Assembly (NCBI RefSeq): GCF_003201605.1
Contig: NZ_QJJR01000002.1
Location: forward strand, 31,804-95,803
Reading direction: 5' to 3'
From: Streptohalobacillus salinus
GTDB taxonomy: Bacteria > Bacillota > Bacilli > Bacillales > Amphibacillaceae
Length of the DNA: 64,000 nt
Both the position numbers and the translations under genes were made by a program. The notes beneath the pieces were generated by a model. The model did not search any database and was not told the DNA's origin. It worked only from the letters and a program-made list of their open reading frames with translations. This document shows, one piece after another, positions 27,851 through 37,491 of this stretch (position 1 is the stretch's first letter; every line of letters starts with the position of its first letter).

Positions 27851-29125
27851 TTATTTCTCCTCTCGCGTTAAAAAGTAAGACGTGTCCAATTTTAGTTTAT
27901 TAGCCATTTCAGTAATTTCTTGGTGACTAACAGTCTTTATCGCATCGATATAATCGATCGCTAGGGCAGCTTCACCAGCCATAAAGCGGTTGAAATTCAC
28001 TTCAATTAAACCATCTGCGTCGTCTAATGCCTCTTTGTACTGATTTATTAATAACAATTTAGCTTCTGCAATTTGTTCTCCAGTAAAGTCACCCTTTTTC
28101 ATTGCTTCAAACTGATCAAGGATAATTGTTTTAGCTTGTAAATAATCTTCAGGTGCAATACCACTAAAAACAAACAATAAACCCTTATGGCTTTCAAAAC
28201 GAGAGGCTGCATAATAAGCTAAACTATTTTTTTCGCGAACGTTGATAAATAGTTTCGAACTTGGGAAACCACCAAAAATCGCATTAAATAGCTGCAGAGC
28301 AAAATAGTCATTATCGTTCATTGTCGTATATGTTCTAAAACCAAAGTGTAATTTCCCTTGTTGAATGTCTTGACGTTCTATGATTTCATTTAGTTGTTTA
28401 ACGTTTTGGTGCTGTGCTCTTGAAACCGTCAGGGTATTATTTGTGTCACGACTAAAGCGCTCGTCAATTAACCGTTCGATTTCTAACTCTTCCAAATCAC
28501 CAACCACATAAATATCCAGTGGGTTGTGTTCAACAACATCTTTGTAATAGCAATATAAATCCTCAGCGGTAATGGTTGCGAAATCTTCAGGATACCCATG
28601 TCCGTGTAAGTGATAAGGCTCATCAGCACACATTTGATCAATCATACGCATGTTAGCGTAGTGCATCTTGTTATCAATGATACTGTCGATTTTTTGCTTT
28701 AACGATTGTTTTTCGCGTGCAAGCGTATGAGGATCGAAACCACCATTAACAACTTTAGGTGCATATAATGCACCTTTAAAAAAATCTAAAGCTTTCGTCA
28801 AGACAGGTTCATCTGTTGCTAAATAAGCAGGATTTGCTAAGGATAACCGTGCCGTTAAAACGTGCATCTCACCTTTTTTTGACCCGTCTATATTAAACGA
28901 AGCACCATAGAGCTCATCAAGTGCCTGTCTGAAGGACACAGAGGTTGGATACTGGTCTGAACCCTGCTGAATAACAAAAGGCAATAAGGCGCGCTTTGTT
29001 ATTGTTTCCCGGTCCAATGGCGCACTGTATTTTGCTGCAATATTAATGGTCTTAAATTTATCTGTTTGAATCATATGTAATCGATAGCCTTGTTTGTTAA
29101 TGATACGTTCATCTGACTTGTTCAT
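27851..29125 (-). CDS. ymfF: YmfF, M16-family homologue without zinc motif
   Basis: I place the start at the ATG at 29125 (424 aa), with GAGGAGG nine bases upstream; the frame is open to 29188 but without a ribosome site. The fold resembles M16 peptidases (FRQALDELYGASFN, NPLDIYVVGDLEE, FPSSKLFINVREKNSLAYYAAS), yet no HxxEH is present, so it is likely a non-catalytic partner of YmfH. It heads the ymfF-ymfH-ymfI unit. Confidence 0.9.
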   Translation of the reverse strand: MNKSDERIINKQGYRLHMIQTDKFKTINIAAKYSAPLDRETITKRALLPFVIQQGSDQYPTSVSFRQALDELYGASFNIDGSKKGEMHVLTARLSLANPAYLATDEPVLTKALDFFKGALYAPKVVNGGFDPHTLAREKQSLKQKIDSIIDNKMHYANMRMIDQMCADEPYHLHGHGYPEDFATITAEDLYCYYKDVVEHNPLDIYVVGDLEELEIERLIDERFSRDTNNTLTVSRAQHQNVKQLNEIIERQDIQQGKLHFGFRTYTTMNDNDYFALQLFNAIFGGFPSSKLFINVREKNSLAYYAASRFESHKGLLFVFSGIAPEDYLQAKTIILDQFEAMKKGDFTGEQIAEAKLLLINQYKEALDDADGLIEVNFNRFMAGEAALAIDYIDAIKTVSHQEITEMANKLKLDTSYFLTREEK

Positions 29126-29244
29126 GTGAATCAGCCTCCTCAATATTCTAAAACAGTATCGCATAATTATTTTAGCATTCTTATTCATTTTACACTAATC
29201 AGAGTGATAACGAAAATATTTCCGTCTAACAAAATTAAGGCCTA

Positions 29245-29276
29245 AAAAAAGAGCCTACCATGTAGGTAGACTCTTT
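29245..29276 (-). terminator. nup operon terminator
   Basis: AAAGAGTCTACC (29276-29265 on minus) pairs with GGTAGGCTCTTT (29259-29248) with one G-T pair, then a run of T. It lies about 20 bases beyond the nupQ stop. Confidence 0.9.
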
Positions 29277-29297
29277 ACATTGATAAAATGAATAGGA

Positions 29298-30257
29298 TTA
29301 ACGGCTGCCTTTAATATAAGGTTCACCATTTGCTTTAGGCGCTTCTGCCCGGCCAATAAAGCCTGCTAAAGCTAACACTGTTAGAACGTAAGGAAGAATA
29401 ACTAAATAGACACTTGGGACCTCTGATAAGAAATCAAAGTTATTCCCAACGACACTAAGCGCTTGAGCAAAACCAAAGAATACGGCTGCACCTAATGCAC
29501 CAAGTGGATGCCATTTACCAAAGATAACAGCAGCTAATGACATGAAACCTTGACCTGAAATCGTTGAACCTGCGAAACTAAGTGAAATCGTCAACGCATA
29601 GGTTGCACCACCTAAACCTGCAAGTAAACCAGATAAAATAACAGCGATGTAACGCATTTTTGTAACATTTATCCCATTGGTATCAGCAGCCATTGGGTGT
29701 TCACCTACAGCACGTAAGCGCAAACCAAACGTTGTCTTATACAATACGAACCAGGCAAGCACGGCAACACCAATTGCAATGTAAGAAGTAATGTATACGC
29801 CGTTAAAGAACATATCTCCAATAATCGGAATCTCTGACAAGAACGGAATGGTTTCAGTATAGAACGGTTGTGTGATTGAGTCTGTCTGTCCACGCCCGAA
29901 AATCTCACGTGTTAAGAACACCCCTAATCCTACAGCCATCATATTGATAGCAACACCACTTACAACTTGGTTTGCCCTGAATGACACTGCGGCAACTGCG
30001 TGCATAATAGAGAAAATTCCTGCTGCAATTGCACCAGCTACTAACGATAACCAAGGCGTTGCTGCCCCAAGGGTATCAGCAAAGAAAATATTAAAGACAA
30101 TCCCACTGAATGCACCAATAACCATTAAACCTTCTAAACCAATATTTACAACACCTGAGCGCTCACTAAACACGCCACCGATTGCCGTGAAAATTAATGG
30201 AGCAGAATAAAATAATACCATTGGCATCATTGCGACTAATTGATCAATGAATTCCAT
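29298..30257 (-). CDS. nupQ: Nucleoside ABC transporter permease NupQ
   Basis: This 319-aa inner-membrane permease of the BPD_transp_2 family has about eight to ten hydrophobic helices. Typical motifs are SERSGVVNIGLEGLMVIGA near the N-terminus and GLRLRAVGEHPMAADTNGINVTKMR in the middle, the cytoplasmic coupling region. It pairs with NupP, whose stop is one base upstream. Together with NupO (ATPase) and NupN (binding lipoprotein) it imports nucleosides such as guanosine in B. subtilis. Confidence 0.92.
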   Translation of the reverse strand: MEFIDQLVAMMPMVLFYSAPLIFTAIGGVFSERSGVVNIGLEGLMVIGAFSGIVFNIFFADTLGAATPWLSLVAGAIAAGIFSIMHAVAAVSFRANQVVSGVAINMMAVGLGVFLTREIFGRGQTDSITQPFYTETIPFLSEIPIIGDMFFNGVYITSYIAIGVAVLAWFVLYKTTFGLRLRAVGEHPMAADTNGINVTKMRYIAVILSGLLAGLGGATYALTISLSFAGSTISGQGFMSLAAVIFGKWHPLGALGAAVFFGFAQALSVVGNNFDFLSEVPSVYLVILPYVLTVLALAGFIGRAEAPKANGEPYIKGSR

Positions 30258-30258
30258 C

Positions 30259-31305
30259 TTATTTCTCCCCCTTACTGAAGCGTAAAATAAGTAATCGAAT
30301 CATGTAGCTTGCAGCAACGAAGAAGATAATCATTGCGATAACAATGTCTACAAGTTCAGAAGGCACACCTGAAAGTGGTGGCATGCTTAAAGCCCCAACT
30401 TTTAAAGCACCAAATAAGAAGGCTGCAATAACAACACCAGGTGCTGTATTGGCACCAAGTAAAGCAACTGCGATTCCATCAAAACCAAGGTTAGTATAAG
30501 AAGCATGTGTGTACATGTATCCAAATGTACCTATACCTTCCATTGCCCCACCGACACCAGCTAATGCACCAGAGAGCATCATTGCAAGAATAATATTACG
30601 TTTCACACTCATCCCCGCATAATTTGCTGCATTCGGGTTAAAACCAACTGCACGTAATTCAAAACCATACGTCGTTCTTTCTAAAAAGAACCAAATAAAT
30701 ACTGCTAAAATAATTGAGACGACAAAGCCCCAGTGAATTTGCGAATAGCCAAACATTTCTTTTAATCCTTGTGTCGATAATGACGCCGACTGAGAAATAC
30801 GAGCAGATTGTGACCCGCCATCAGAAAGCACAGTTCGGATTAAATAGTTTGTTACGTGTAAAGCTATATAATTCATCATAATTGTGACAACAACTTCGTG
30901 AACACCACGTGTTGCTTTTAAAATCCCTGGTACAGCTGCCCAAATGGCACCTGCAAGCGCTGCTGCTAAAATCGCAACTGGAATATGAATAATAGCTGGT
31001 AATTCAAAAGTGACGCCGACCCAAACAGCAGCAAACCAACCAACAAAAACCTGGCCTTCTGCACCAATGTTAAACAACCCAGCACGAAAAGCAAACGCAA
31101 CAGCTAAACCTGTTAACACTAGCGGAATTGTACGACGAATTGTTTCACCAACATTATACAGACTTCCAAAGGCACCTTGGAATAAAGCGCTATAGCCAGC
31201 AATTGGATTGTATCCATAAGCGATCATAATAATCGCCCCTACTAAGAAACCTAATAGTACAGATAAAATGGGTACAAGTATATTCATTTTTCTATTATCT
31301 GTCAT
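30259..31305 (-). CDS. nupP: Nucleoside ABC transporter permease NupP
   Basis: This 348-aa multi-span permease of the BPD_transp_2 family has ETIRRTIPLVLTGLAVAFAFRAGLFNIGAEGQ near residues 53-84, written here in its recognisable parts (RRTIPLVLTGL; FNIGAEGQVFVG), and a coupling segment GFELRAVGFNPNAANYAGMS. Its start overlaps the nupO stop by four bases (ATGA), so translation is coupled. It forms the channel with NupQ. Confidence 0.92.
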   Translation of the reverse strand: MTDNRKMNILVPILSVLLGFLVGAIIMIAYGYNPIAGYSALFQGAFGSLYNVGETIRRTIPLVLTGLAVAFAFRAGLFNIGAEGQVFVGWFAAVWVGVTFELPAIIHIPVAILAAALAGAIWAAVPGILKATRGVHEVVVTIMMNYIALHVTNYLIRTVLSDGGSQSARISQSASLSTQGLKEMFGYSQIHWGFVVSIILAVFIWFFLERTTYGFELRAVGFNPNAANYAGMSVKRNIILAMMLSGALAGVGGAMEGIGTFGYMYTHASYTNLGFDGIAVALLGANTAPGVVIAAFLFGALKVGALSMPPLSGVPSELVDIVIAMIIFFVAASYMIRLLILRFSKGEK

Positions 31306-32849
31306 GAGTTGTCACCCGCTTTCTGACGCGCTTCTTCTTTAGAACTCCCGGCCATCAGTAAACCAAGTTCTTGTTCATTTGTTTCTTCTGGTTTAAGTTC
31401 AGCAACAATTTGACCGTCAAACATAACGGCAATACGATCACTGACGTTCATAACTTCATCAAGTTCAAATGATACAAGTAAGACAGCGCGTCCTTTATCT
31501 CTTTCTTCAATTAAACGTCTGTGAATCGTTTCAATCGCGCCAACATCTAACCCACGTGTTGGCTGTGCTGCGATAAGTAACTCCGGTGAGCGATCGACTT
31601 CGCGTGCAATAATCGCTTTTTGTTGGTTACCACCTGATAATGCACGGGCCTTTGTCTTAGTGCCCGGCGTCCGCACATCAAATTCCTCAATTAGCTTTTC
31701 TGCATGTTTATAAATGGTGTTAAATGATAAAATTTTATTTTTAGAAAATGGTTTTTGATAATACGTTTGTAGAACCATATTTTCAGCAATCGGATAATCT
31801 AGCACTAAGCCAAATTTGTGACGATCCTGTGGAATATGTGCGACACCAGATTCTGTAACTTTACGTGGGGATAAGTGCATCAATGATTTATTGTTCAACT
31901 TAATCTCGCCGGATTCAGATTTTCTTAAACCCGTAATCGCTTCGATTAATTCTGATTGACCATTACCATCGATACCCGCAATCCCAACAATTTCACCAGA
32001 TTTCACTTCTAAGTTTAAGCCTTTCACCATCATCGCTTGACGTGAATCCTTCACGTGTAAATCTTTAATAGATAATGCAACACCTTTTGGATCCGCTGGC
32101 TCTTTTTCAGTTTTAAAATTGACCTGACGTCCAACCATTAATGAGGCAAGTTCATCAACATCTGTTTCATCAACATTGACTGTGCCGATACCTTCACCTT
32201 TACGGATAACCGTGACGCGATCACTCGCTTCCATGATCTCTTTTAGTTTGTGTGTGATTAAGATGATTGAAATCCCTTCACTAACAAGCGCTTTCATTAT
32301 ATCCATTAATTCAATGATCTCTTGTGGTGTTAAAACAGCTGTAGGTTCATCTAAAATGATTACTTCTGCGCCACGATACAATGTTTTTAGAATTTCTGCA
32401 CGTTGTTGCATCCCAACTGAAATATCTCGAACTTTTGCGTTCGGATCGACATGTAAGCCATACTTTTTAGACAGTTCGGTGATCTCTTTTTCTGCTTTTT
32501 TAATATCAACCACTGCAGCGCCTTTAGTTGGCTCACTACCTAAAATAATATTTTGGGCAACCGTGAAGGTATCAACGAGCATAAAATGCTGGTGCACCAT
32601 CCCAATTCCTAAGCGATTGGCTACATTCGGATCGGTAATGTTTACTTTTTCTCCATTAACGCGAATCTCTCCTTTTTCAGGTTGGTATAACCCAAAAAGT
32701 ACGTTCATTAATGTTGATTTACCAGCACCATTTTCACCTAGTAAAGCATGAATTTCGCCTTTTTTTAATTGGAGGTTGATATTATTATTTGCAACAATAC
32801 CAGGAAATTCTTTTCGAATGTTTAACATTTCAATGACATAGTTTTCCAA
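31302..32849 (-). CDS. nupO: Nucleoside ABC transporter ATP-binding protein NupO
   Basis: This 515-aa protein has two ABC domains. The first is complete: Walker A GENGAGKST, signature ISVGMQQR, Walker B LDEPTAVLTP. The second has a Walker A without the usual lysine (GIDGNGQSEL), signature LSGGNQQK and AAQPTRGLD, which is normal for the sugar/nucleoside class. The start is TTG at 32849 with GAGGAGTG upstream. It powers uptake through NupP and NupQ. Confidence 0.94.
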   Translation of the reverse strand: MENYVIEMLNIRKEFPGIVANNNINLQLKKGEIHALLGENGAGKSTLMNVLFGLYQPEKGEIRVNGEKVNITDPNVANRLGIGMVHQHFMLVDTFTVAQNIILGSEPTKGAAVVDIKKAEKEITELSKKYGLHVDPNAKVRDISVGMQQRAEILKTLYRGAEVIILDEPTAVLTPQEIIELMDIMKALVSEGISIILITHKLKEIMEASDRVTVIRKGEGIGTVNVDETDVDELASLMVGRQVNFKTEKEPADPKGVALSIKDLHVKDSRQAMMVKGLNLEVKSGEIVGIAGIDGNGQSELIEAITGLRKSESGEIKLNNKSLMHLSPRKVTESGVAHIPQDRHKFGLVLDYPIAENMVLQTYYQKPFSKNKILSFNTIYKHAEKLIEEFDVRTPGTKTKARALSGGNQQKAIIAREVDRSPELLIAAQPTRGLDVGAIETIHRRLIEERDKGRAVLLVSFELDEVMNVSDRIAVMFDGQIVAELKPEETNEQELGLLMAGSSKEEARQKAGDNS

Positions 32850-32935
32850 AGTGTTTCACTCCTCGTTTGAAGGGTCTATTAAAATCACCAAATGAAAAGG
32901 GGAGAGTATCTTTCTCTTCATTTGAAGATTTTTAT

Positions 32936-32965
32936 GGATACTAAGGGCTTTAGCCCTTAGTATCC
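32936..32965 (-). terminator. Strong hairpin between nupN and nupO
   Basis: A perfect stem, GGATACTAAGGGC with GCCCTTAGTATCC (32936-32965) around a small loop, lies eight bases beyond the nupN stop; ATAAAAAT follows on the minus strand. Such hairpins after the binding-protein gene usually stabilise the 5' part of the message or cut down readthrough, giving more binding protein than transporter. Attenuating terminator or 3'-protecting stem; the sequence cannot decide. Confidence 0.75.
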
Positions 32966-32973
32966 TTTTCTTT

Positions 32974-34119
32974 TTATAAGTTGTCTAAAAATTCTTCTAA
33001 TGCTTCATCAGTACCTGGTGCATCAACATCACCATTTACTAATTTTTCTTGCCACTCAGCAACTGCATCTGCAATTTCTTGAGTATAAGCTTCTTCGTTT
33101 GTGTCAGCGATTGAAATCGCTCCGTCTTCAATACCTAGAACTAAGTGTTCTCCACCTGGGAAATCACCATTCATTGCGCGTGTTGCAACTTCTTGTACAG
33201 CAACATCGACACGCTTAACCATTGAAGTTAACGTTACGTTACGATCGCCTTGTTGTCCTTGCTCATATTGGTCACGGTCTACACCGATAACCCATACGTT
33301 TGAATCTGGATCGTTTTCAACACGGTTACGCGCTTCCGTGAATACACCAAGACCAACAGCTCCTGATGCGTGATAAATAACATCTGCACCTGAAGAATAC
33401 ATGTTATTAGCAATTGAACGTCCCATACCTTCATCTGAGAATGATTCAGCATATTGGATTTGCACTTCAATCTCAGGGTTTACTGATTTCACACCAGCAA
33501 CAAAACCTGATTCAAAACGTTTAATTAGCGGACTTGTAACTCCGCCAACGAAACCAACGTTATTTGTTTCTGTTTTAAGTGCAGCAGCAACACCAGCTAA
33601 GAACGAACCTTCTTCCTCAGCAAATGTTACACTTGCAACGTTGTCAGCTTCGACAACATCATCAATAATTGAGAAGTGTGTTTCTGGGTTTTGCATAGCC
33701 ACTTCAGTTACTGCATTTTTAAGTTGGTAACCAACACCAAAAATTAAGTTGTAACCTTGATTTACTAAACTGTTGAAGTTTGGTAAGAAATCAGCAGCAT
33801 TTTCTGATTGTGCGTAATCAAAACCAGTACCACGTTCTAGTCCGTTTTCTTCACCAAAAGCTTGAATACCTTCCCAAGCGGATTGGTTAAATGAACGGTC
33901 ATCAACGCCACCTTCATCTGTAACCATTGCGACTGAAAAGTCAGAACCTGTTTCTTCATCAGTACCTTCATCTTCAGTACCTTCGTCTTCAGCTGGTTCT
34001 TCAGAACCTTGGTCGTTATTGTCATCACCTGAAGTATCATCATCAGATGAACCACACGCACCAAGTACAAGTACAGCCGCTAGCAACATAGCTAACATCA
34101 ACATTAATTTGTTCTTCAT
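32974..34119 (-). CDS. nupN: Nucleoside-binding lipoprotein NupN (BMP family)
   Basis: This 381-aa substrate-binding protein has a lipoprotein signal with lipobox LVLGAC and Cys22, a very acidic linker (residues 25-58), then a BMP/Med-type periplasmic-binding fold (VAMVTDEGGVDDRSFNQSAWEG; NLIFGVGYQLKNAV; ADVIYHASGAVGLGVF; VWVIGVDRDQY). BMP-family proteins bind purine nucleosides. RBS is GGGGG before ATG. It is the first gene of nupNOPQ and lies downstream of a GntR-type regulator gene. Confidence 0.94.
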   Translation of the reverse strand: MKNKLMLMLAMLLAAVLVLGACGSSDDDTSGDDNNDQGSEEPAEDEGTEDEGTDEETGSDFSVAMVTDEGGVDDRSFNQSAWEGIQAFGEENGLERGTGFDYAQSENAADFLPNFNSLVNQGYNLIFGVGYQLKNAVTEVAMQNPETHFSIIDDVVEADNVASVTFAEEEGSFLAGVAAALKTETNNVGFVGGVTSPLIKRFESGFVAGVKSVNPEIEVQIQYAESFSDEGMGRSIANNMYSSGADVIYHASGAVGLGVFTEARNRVENDPDSNVWVIGVDRDQYEQGQQGDRNVTLTSMVKRVDVAVQEVATRAMNGDFPGGEHLVLGIEDGAISIADTNEEAYTQEIADAVAEWQEKLVNGDVDAPGTDEALEEFLDNL

Positions 34120-34199
34120 TTTGTTACCCCCATTTATGGTTGAATTTTGACCGATCTGTTTTTTTTACTTTGGCGATGAACGATGCATCAATCATACCT

Positions 34200-34934
34200 C
34201 TACAAATTATCTGATCTTTGCCTTAACACGTGAAACTGAAATGCATCACTTTTAAAATAATTAGCTGAGTATAAAATCGGCTCGTGATCTTCTGTGTAAT
34301 GCATTTGTCGAAGCAACAACAACGATTGATCTGGACGACAATTCAAAACTGCTGAAATGGTTTCATGAAAACCGATTGGCTCTATATACGTTTTCGCATA
34401 ATGTATGCGCTTACCTGTATAGTTTTCAATCAACTTGAAGATTGATCCTTCGCTATGAATTGATCCAATAGGAACAAGAGCTTGATCCACTTTATCAATA
34501 CAATAGACAACAGGTTCACCATCAGCTGTCCGTACCCGTTCGACCCTTGCTAATGTTTGGACGTCCAACGAGTTGAAATTTGTTAAGTCGCTTGCAGAAG
34601 GTTTAACGACTTCCGCAGCAACAAATTGTGTGCCAGGTTCTTTTCCTGCGCTTCTGATCATATCAGATACACTACCTAATTCTTCAATACCTGAAGAATG
34701 CATCGGCTTTGGATTGACAAAAACACCATTGCCTAATCGACGCGTAACCATATTCTCTTCAACTAATTGCTCTATGACTGCTTCCATAGTCGTACGTGAA
34801 ACACGATATGAGGTTGCAAGTTCATAAAGAGGATGTAACCTTTCATTGGGCGGGTAAACGCCCTTTTCAATATCTTCCCTGAATCGTGAAAGCGTTTTAT
34901 CGAATTCTTCACTATTGATATGCAATTCGGTCAT
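34200..34934 (-). CDS. ymfC: GntR/HutC-family regulator (YmfC-like)
   Basis: This 244-aa regulator has an N-terminal GntR winged helix (GVYPPNERLHPLYELATSYRVSRTTMEAVIEQLVEENMVTRR in the family spacing, residues 24-66) and a C-terminal UTRA ligand domain (LARVERVRTADGEPVVYCIDK; IHYAKTYIEPIGF; LLLLRQMHYTEDHEPILYSANYF). It lies just upstream of nupNOPQ on the same strand, so control of nucleoside uptake is a reasonable guess; no operator repeat was clear in the 80-base gap. Confidence 0.85.
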   Translation of the reverse strand: MTELHINSEEFDKTLSRFREDIEKGVYPPNERLHPLYELATSYRVSRTTMEAVIEQLVEENMVTRRLGNGVFVNPKPMHSSGIEELGSVSDMIRSAGKEPGTQFVAAEVVKPSASDLTNFNSLDVQTLARVERVRTADGEPVVYCIDKVDQALVPIGSIHSEGSIFKLIENYTGKRIHYAKTYIEPIGFHETISAVLNCRPDQSLLLLRQMHYTEDHEPILYSANYFKSDAFQFHVLRQRSDNL

Positions 34935-35055
34935 CTTTCATCCCCCAGTAATTAAAAACAAATTGATTGGTCATTTACAATATACCACTTTCCTATAAAT
35001 AAATAAACAAAAAAGTCATAAAAATCTCAGTTTCTAAGAAATTGAAAAAATTAAA

Positions 35056-37368
35056 TTAATCTGAATATTCATCAATAAGTACCGTTCTTGGCTTTGAACC
35101 TTCATGTGGACCAACCACTCCACGTGCTTCCATCGCGTCAATTAACCGTGCAGCTCGGTTATAGCCGATTCTAAAGCGCCGCTGTAACATTGAGACGCTG
35201 GCTGTTTGCATTTCCAATACAAGTTGAACAGCTTCTTCATAATATTCATCGTCAATTTCTGAAACGGATTCATCAATTTCTTCTGGAATCATTTCTTCTT
35301 GATACTGAGCTTTTTGTTGGTCAATACAAAAATCAACAATCGCCTCAACCTCTTCATCTGACAGGAAAGCACCTTGGATCCGTGTTGGTTTTGATGCGCC
35401 TACTGGCATAAATAACATGTCGCCCCGTCCTAACAATTTTTCAGCGCCACCACCGTCAAGAATCGTGCGTGAGTCTGTCTGTGAAGATACACTAAAAGCA
35501 ATCCGGGAAGGAATATTAGCCTTAATAACACCTGTAATTACATCTACAGATGGGCGCTGCGTCGCAATAATAAGGTGAATACCAGCTGCGCGTGCCATTT
35601 GCGCAAGTCGAGTGATTGCATCTTCGACATCATTGGAAGCAACCATCATTAGGTCCGCTAACTCATCAACCAGGACAACGATATAGGGTAATAGCGGTTG
35701 TTTTTCTTCTTCATCATGGATGGTTTGATTATATTTTTTCACATAATTATTGTAGCCTTCAATATTACGATTTCCCGTATCTGAAAACAAGTCATAGCGC
35801 CGCTCCATTTCACTGACGACTTTCTTCAAGGCTTGTGCAGCTTTTTTAGGATCAGTAACTACGGGGGCTAATAAATGCGGAATGCCATTATATACATTCA
35901 ATTCAACTTTTTTAGGATCAATCATCATTAACTTAACTTCATGTGGTTTAGCTTGCATAAGAATATTGACGATGATTCCATTAATGCAGACACTTTTACC
36001 ACTTCCCGTTGCGCCTGCAACAAGTAGATGGGGCATCTTATTTAGTTCATGTTTAATGGCTTCACCAGAAATATCACGCCCTAACACAAAGCTAAGGACA
36101 TGGTTTTGTGTTGTGGAGACTGTTTCAAAGACTTCCCGCATGGTAACCATGGCAATCTCATCATTTGGCACTTCAATTCCTACCGCTGATTTACCTGGAA
36201 TCGGGGCTTCAATTCGAATATCTTTCGCTGCTAGTGCTAATGCTAAATCATCATGAAGATTAACGATTTTACTTACTTTCACACCCGCTTCAGGATATAC
36301 TTCATATTTCGTGACAGCTGGTCCGACATGAACACGAGTCACTTTAGCTTTGACACCAAAACTTTGGAAAGTCGCTTCTAGCTTTTTCACAACCGATTGA
36401 ATTTGCCCTTTCGCTTTCGTTTGTGGTTGTTGAGTTGGTGCTTGCAATAGCGAAATTGGCGGTAACTGATAATCTTTATTTTCAACTTCAGCCGTTACCC
36501 CTGTCGTCAGTTGCTTATCGAGCGCCTCGTCTGCAGTGATGTCAGTTGCTATTTGTTGGTCAGCATTAACTGCAGGTGCCTCTGCTTTTTCTTTATTTGG
36601 ATTATCAATTTCATCATGATAACTAACGGCAGTAAATGCTTCAATAACAGGCTCTTCACTTTCAGTTGTTTCTGCATTCCCTTCACCATCTGACTGATAA
36701 AGCCGTTGACTTCTTTCGATATCTTTTCTAGTTCTTTGCTCTGCTTTTTTATCTATCCATTTAGTTTTTAGAGCGGTTAAACTTCGCTTAATACGTTGTA
36801 TCAACCAACTAGAAAGTTGTTGTAGATCAACATCTGCGACAAAAACAACGGCGACAATAATTAGGAATACACTTAAGAACAAGGCACCACCTAAACCTAA
36901 TAGATGATACGCTACGGCGAAAAATAGCGCACCAATTATTCCGCCTCCAATTAACGTAACCGAACCTTCATCTAAATAGATTTGGTAATCTGCCCATGTC
37001 CGATTTACAATTGAAACGTCTTCTATAGCTAACAGGGCATCAAAGCGAAGGTAATGTGCTAACATTGACAGTCCAACTAATAAAAACACCAAACCTAAAA
37101 AGCGTCGAGTTAGAAACACTGGCCATTGACGTCTTATCATAATATATAAACCTAAAGCAATTAAAGTTGCAGGAATGATGAAATAAAACACACCCATTAA
37201 AAATCGATTCGTATGTAAAATAAATGAGGGCACCACACCATCACTAATTACAGCAATGCCGCTACCAAATACTGCAACCAATATAAAAAGCACACCATAG
37301 ATCTCAAACATCAATGTGTGATTAGGATTCTTTTTTTTGCTTTTATTTGTTTGTTTTTTCCTCACCAT
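35056..37368 (-). CDS. ftsK: FtsK/SpoIIIE-type DNA translocase
   Basis: This 770-aa protein starts best at the ATG at 37368, eight bases after AAAGGG; a GTG at 37377 is possible. The N-terminus has four hydrophobic segments, followed by an acidic linker, the FtsK motor with Walker [11 protein letters not shown] and Walker [14 protein letters not shown], and the gamma winged-helix domain ([27 protein letters not shown]) that reads oriented skew sequences. Length and position equal SpoIIIE of B. subtilis. Since nearby sporulation genes are missing, it probably clears trapped DNA from the division septum. Confidence 0.94.
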   Translation of the reverse strand: MVRKKQTNKSKKKNPNHTLMFEIYGVLFILVAVFGSGIAVISDGVVPSFILHTNRFLMGVFYFIIPATLIALGLYIMIRRQWPVFLTRRFLGLVFLLVGLSMLAHYLRFDALLAIEDVSIVNRTWADYQIYLDEGSVTLIGGGIIGALFFAVAYHLLGLGGALFLSVFLIIVAVVFVADVDLQQLSSWLIQRIKRSLTALKTKWIDKKAEQRTRKDIERSQRLYQSDGEGNAETTESEEPVIEAFTAVSYHDEIDNPNKEKAEAPAVNADQQIATDITADEALDKQLTTGVTAEVENKDYQLPPISLLQAPTQQPQTKAKGQIQSVVKKLEATFQSFGVKAKVTRVHVGPAVTKYEVYPEAGVKVSKIVNLHDDLALALAAKDIRIEAPIPGKSAVGIEVPNDEIAMVTMREVFETVSTTQNHVLSFVLGRDISGEAIKHELNKMPHLLVAGATGSGKSVCINGIIVNILMQAKPHEVKLMMIDPKKVELNVYNGIPHLLAPVVTDPKKAAQALKKVVSEMERRYDLFSDTGNRNIEGYNNYVKKYNQTIHDEEEKQPLLPYIVVLVDELADLMMVASNDVEDAITRLAQMARAAGIHLIIATQRPSVDVITGVIKANIPSRIAFSVSSQTDSRTILDGGGAEKLLGRGDMLFMPVGASKPTRIQGAFLSDEEVEAIVDFCIDQQKAQYQEEMIPEEIDESVSEIDDEYYEEAVQLVLEMQTASVSMLQRRFRIGYNRAARLIDAMEARGVVGPHEGSKPRTVLIDEYSD

Positions 37369-37445
37369 ATCGGCCACCCTTTCATCTACTAATGGTATTA
37401 TAACACACGTACGTTCCTATGTAGACAAAAGAATCACACAGAAAT

Positions 37446-37479
37446 AAGTGTACAACGAGCATTTCCTCATTGCACACTT
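37446..37479 (-). terminator. Imperfect terminator hairpin after dapG
   Basis: AAGTGTGCAATG (minus) pairs with CGTTGTACACTT with two non-canonical positions, around a 10-base loop; TTATTT follows. It sits just past the dapG stop. Confidence 0.5.
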
Positions 37480-37491
37480 AACAATCTATTT

